A DNA stretch of 64,000 nucleotides from the NCBI GenBank assembly GCA_019009955.1, contig CM032231.1, positions 42,370,001-42,434,000 of the forward strand. The letters run 5' to 3'. A model generated the notes under the pieces. It searched no databases. It saw only the letters and a program-made list of their open reading frames with translations, and was not told the origin of the DNA. Positions 60,801 to 64,000 of the stretch are shown here, piece by piece. Origin of the DNA: Riptortus pedestris. Taxonomy: Eukaryota; Arthropoda; Insecta; Hemiptera; Alydidae. Position 1 is the first letter of the stretch. Each line of letters starts with the position of its first letter. The position numbers and the translations under genes are program-made.

Positions 60801-61351
60801 AATAAACTAATTTACTCAATTTTACAGCCTGACTTATTTTCAACATTATACATTTTACTGCCGACTCGAAAACAATACTATTAAGTTAAGATGTATAGTA
60901 ATATTAAATTTTGTGTATGAAATTAATTATTTTCATTCAATGAACTGATTCTACTACTTTCAGATTTTACTACTTGTAGTGAACAAATATGGTGGTGGAG
61001 GCGAAGGCATGACCAAAAGAGGGCACAGAGCCTGGAACTTCTATTATTATTTCTATTAGGACCAAGTGAAATTGGAAAAATACCCTGGTGAAACACCCCA
61101 GAATTGGGGGTCAGTTTTTGAATCGAAGTTGGTGGTAGCTTTAATTATGGAAAGACTCTCAGATAATTGCCCAGAAGCTTATATATACTAATGTATTTAT
61201 TGTACTAAAAGCGTGAAAAATCAGAACTTTTTCAGAAACTTTTACATTTTACAGCTAGCAATATGGCTAATTATAATTACTTTAATTTATTTATCTATAA
61301 TAGTTCATGAAATGTCTAAGCTAGAATAATAAATAAATATAGCAAATAACA
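60801..61351. other. No gene recognised
   Basis: AT-rich, with a less AT-rich block at 60985-61170 lacking a recognisable frame. Confidence 0.4.
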
Positions 61352-61541
61352 TTGAGGAATTGTACACAGTGGTAGTGGATCTCTATTAATTGAGGAATTG
61401 TACACAGTGGTAGTGGATCTCTATTAATTGAGGAATTGTACACAGTGGTAGTGGATCTCTATTAATTGAGGAATTGTACATAGTGGTAGTGGATCTCTAT
61501 TAATTGAGGAATTGTACACAGTGGTAGTGGATCTCTATCAG
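61352..61541. repeat. 38-bp tandem repeat, 5 copies
   Basis: Five nearly identical units (GAGGAATTGTACACAGTGGT plus AGTGGATCTCTATTAATT), starting at about 61354, 61392, 61430, 61468 and 61506. One unit has ACATAG instead of ACACAG, and the last ends CTATCAGTTAGG. Confidence 0.95.
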
Positions 61542-62997
61542 TTAGGGTAAATGAAGTGCTCACAACTTCACTAAATGTTTCCTTATTGGGCTGAAAAGTA
61601 GACGTAAGTTTATATATTGCATAGATTAGATCAATTGAAGAGCACAATTTGAGAGATAAAACTAATGTGATTGAACTTGGGGGGGAAAAAAATGTACTTT
61701 CTTAAAAAATATATATTATGATGTATATACATAAAATTATTAACACAAAAATATTATCAATAAATTATTAAAAAGTTACAACCATAGATTATGTTCCTAG
61801 TCATCACCACCTTTAATTTTTAACAATTTAATTCAGTTAAAAGGACTTCAATAAGTATAGTGGCATAAATATCAATTTAAAAGCAGAAATTTCATACAGT
61901 TTAAGGGAAACAAAAGCAACTTTAAAACCAGTTGGGTTTTAGGCTTCCGTAAAAATTTTAAATTTATATCTATAATAAATGTTTAATCATAATAATTTGC
62001 ATAAAAAAATTATTACGAAAAATCTTACATTAGACTTTTTCCTTCAGTATATCTTTGCAATTTCAGCCAATACAATTCTAAAATGAAGAAAAAATGGTTT
62101 TCTTATAATAATAAACAACTTTATGAACAGTGTTTAACAGAAAGTCAATATATTATAGCTCATTTATAACTTAAAGTTAACTCATATGAAAGACTTTACA
62201 ATATAAGCAATAATTAAATTTAAAATAATGTACATTATATTATGCATATAATAAAAGCAGAACTGGGTGGTTTAGTGTTAGTGTGTCCCAGTACACTTCT
62301 GATATATTTTTTAAAAATATAACAATTTATTAACATAAACACTTAAAAACATATATCAACATAGAATCAACAAGTATATTATAATCAGACATATTAAAAA
62401 AAAATATTATATACAGTTTTCAAATAATTTATATCACCGCCTGTTTTTTTTTTTTTGTTTACTATATAACAAAATCACAAAATAAACATAAAAAGTAATC
62501 CGAATCAACTGGTAGATATTGAGCTCAACCTTTATAAGAAAAACTAAAAATAACCATTGTGAAGGATGAATATCAATAATGGAGTACATGCCAAACGGCT
62601 TTTATACCATTATCAGTATGTTCATGGCACCTCTTAAGAAGTTCCCTTAGTTTTTATAAATAAGATGTTTTCCATGCCATCATATATGTGAGGCAAGGTA
62701 AACTTCAATTCAAATTGTAGTTATCTTATAAATGAATAAAATGGTGTTTTATCTTGTAAGTGCATCTTGCCTTGATGACCATAGCCATGCTGTACAGATT
62801 TTTTTTTGTTTTTGGTCAAAACATGTTATTGTTTTAACTTTTGTTATTACTATATGTAGAGATGCTGTTCGTTGAAAAAAAGGAAGCTATACTATATCAA
62901 TATCACAGTGGCATTATATACACAAGAGAATCAATTTAATATTTATTTGTACAGTTAGTTTTAAATACCACCTAAGTAATTAATTAGGGAATCCAGC
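61542..62997. other. AT-rich intergenic stretch, nothing recognised
   Basis: No open frame with family likeness, no repeat family member and no RNA gene seen. Confidence 0.5.
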
Positions 62998-63482
62998 AAA
63001 AAGTCAGTCACACAGTGGCTGGGTTAACTAAGCAGATTTCCCACATGCGCCACGTATTTGCAGTTATCTCAAATCTTAAAAGTTCAATGAGAACAATATT
63101 TGGTATTCAAGTTTCAGATAAAGTACTTCATAACCTAATAGAATATAATTAATATGAGATGAGTAGGAGTGAGGCTTTACTGAAGACCTAAAACCAAAAT
63201 ATGCAAATATCTCAGTTAATATTCAAGATGGTAAAAAAATATACATAACAACATTTGTAGAACATTATATTTGCAATAAGATTGGTTCTATACAATTTTT
63301 CAATCCGACGCACAATAATGGATATATTAAAAATTTTTGAAATTCTCTCCCGCTAAACCCTCCCCCCTCTCCCTGGTCCGATTTCAGCCATTAACGAACT
63401 TCATCTTTCTTTTTGTATAAAACGATTATATATCAAGTTTGGTAACGATATGACAAAAATTGTGACCGCTAGAGCGGTAACA

Positions 63483-63544
<62 letters not shown>

Positions 63545-63670
63545 GATATGAACGCACCTCATTTTCATCATCTTCTGGGTAGGATTGATGGACATTTGAA
63601 GAAAAATTTCGAAAATCGCGTCATACGACCTCAATAGCTGATTTCCCTGAAAGGAAGTCTGCTAAAAATG
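62998..63670 (-). mobile_element. Helentron-like (HINE) copy, full length
   Basis: 3' end AAAAAGTCAGTCACACAGTG (plus) at 62999. TA core at about 63488-63542. 5' palindromic end TTTCCCTGAAAGGAAGTCTGC, partly eroded, at 63640-63665. All intermediate blocks in order. Confidence 0.78.
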
Positions 63671-63732
63671 GAAGGTTAAACATTAGCTATTGATGCCACT
63701 CCCCTCCTACAAGTGGCCAGTCCCGAATTTTC

Positions 63733-63933
63733 CTAGACTACAAATGGAGATCGATTTACAGGAAAAGGCACATAGTCACTGATTTCAAACATCAAACAAT
63801 AAGGAGCTGTGCCAAGCCATCGTGAATATATTTTGGCTGTTGGATTCAATGATGAGGCTGACCTTGTACTTATCCAGTTAAACAATGTTTTCAATGGTGT
63901 TAATCCATTATAGGGTTTCTTTACTGAAAACAT
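63733..63933 (-). other. Possible coding exon at window edge
   Basis: Minus-strand open frame of 66 codons containing KKPYNGLTPLKTLFNWIS and YSRWLGTAPYCLMFEISDYV, in less AT-rich sequence. An acceptor-like TGTTTTCAG precedes KKPYNG. No family recognised; could be a terminal exon of a gene to the right or old mobile-element sequence. Confidence 0.25.
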
Positions 63934-64000
63934 TTGTAGGGTACAGGCTGAATTGTTTTACAGACAACTATCCATGTGCACCAATTGTATAAAGCAGCTA

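Noticed and set aside
63733..63933. Calling the right-edge frame a gene with a named product
   Set aside because: Protein-like composition but no recognisable family; kept only as a low-confidence possible exon.

Overview
The window is AT-rich, repeat-dense eukaryotic nuclear DNA from an arthropod. Three things support this: a split gene encoding an insect/crustacean-type gustatory receptor, GT-AG introns of hundreds of bases to several kilobases, and abundant (TA)n runs with Helitron, mariner, Tc1-like, LINE, SINE and copia elements. A pancrustacean such as a parasitic copepod would fit, but the species cannot be fixed from sequence alone.

Three protein-coding host genes can be assembled by joining exons with matching phases. 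(1) On the minus strand, a gustatory receptor most like the sugar-receptor branch. Eight exons run from 31489 down to 6730 and give 383 codons; the last exon, which should hold the TM7 signature, was not found and may lie beyond the left edge. (2) On the plus strand, YOD1/OTU1 deubiquitinase, complete in three exons (36053-43358, 306 aa). It has an N-terminal ubiquitin-like domain, an OTU catalytic domain with Asp/Cys/His, and a C-terminal C2H2 finger. (3) On the plus strand, an F-box protein, complete in six exons (47398-58479, 415 aa), probably a substrate adaptor of an SCF ubiquitin ligase. Genes 2 and 3 are consecutive, same-strand and both in ubiquitin biology, but nothing shows they are co-regulated.

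Layout: 1-31.5 kb is the receptor gene, with introns packed with mobile elements. These include tandem Helitrons (0.9-4.0 kb), many short Helentron-like copies, a 229-bp palindrome (17.2 kb), LINE remnants (22 and 29 kb) and a young copia element (24.1-27.1 kb). 31.5-36 kb is intergenic. 36-43.4 kb is YOD1; its second intron holds a 5'-truncated Helentron-like copy hit by mariner, SINE and LINE insertions. 43.4-47.4 kb is intergenic with little visible. 47.4-58.5 kb is the F-box gene, and 58.5-64 kb is repeat-bearing sequence without a convincing gene.

The commonest repeat (about 25 copies or fragments) has a 5' palindrome, sub-terminal inverted repeats, a microsatellite core and a 3' hairpin. 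That is the architecture of Helentron-associated elements (HINE/DINE-1 type). No new cellular system was identified. The most notable items are the assembled receptor, the Helentron-like family with head-to-tail junctions, the copia element with a half-tRNA primer site and identical LTRs but no protease or integrase, and a set of foldback elements with a shared hairpin/GAAA motif.
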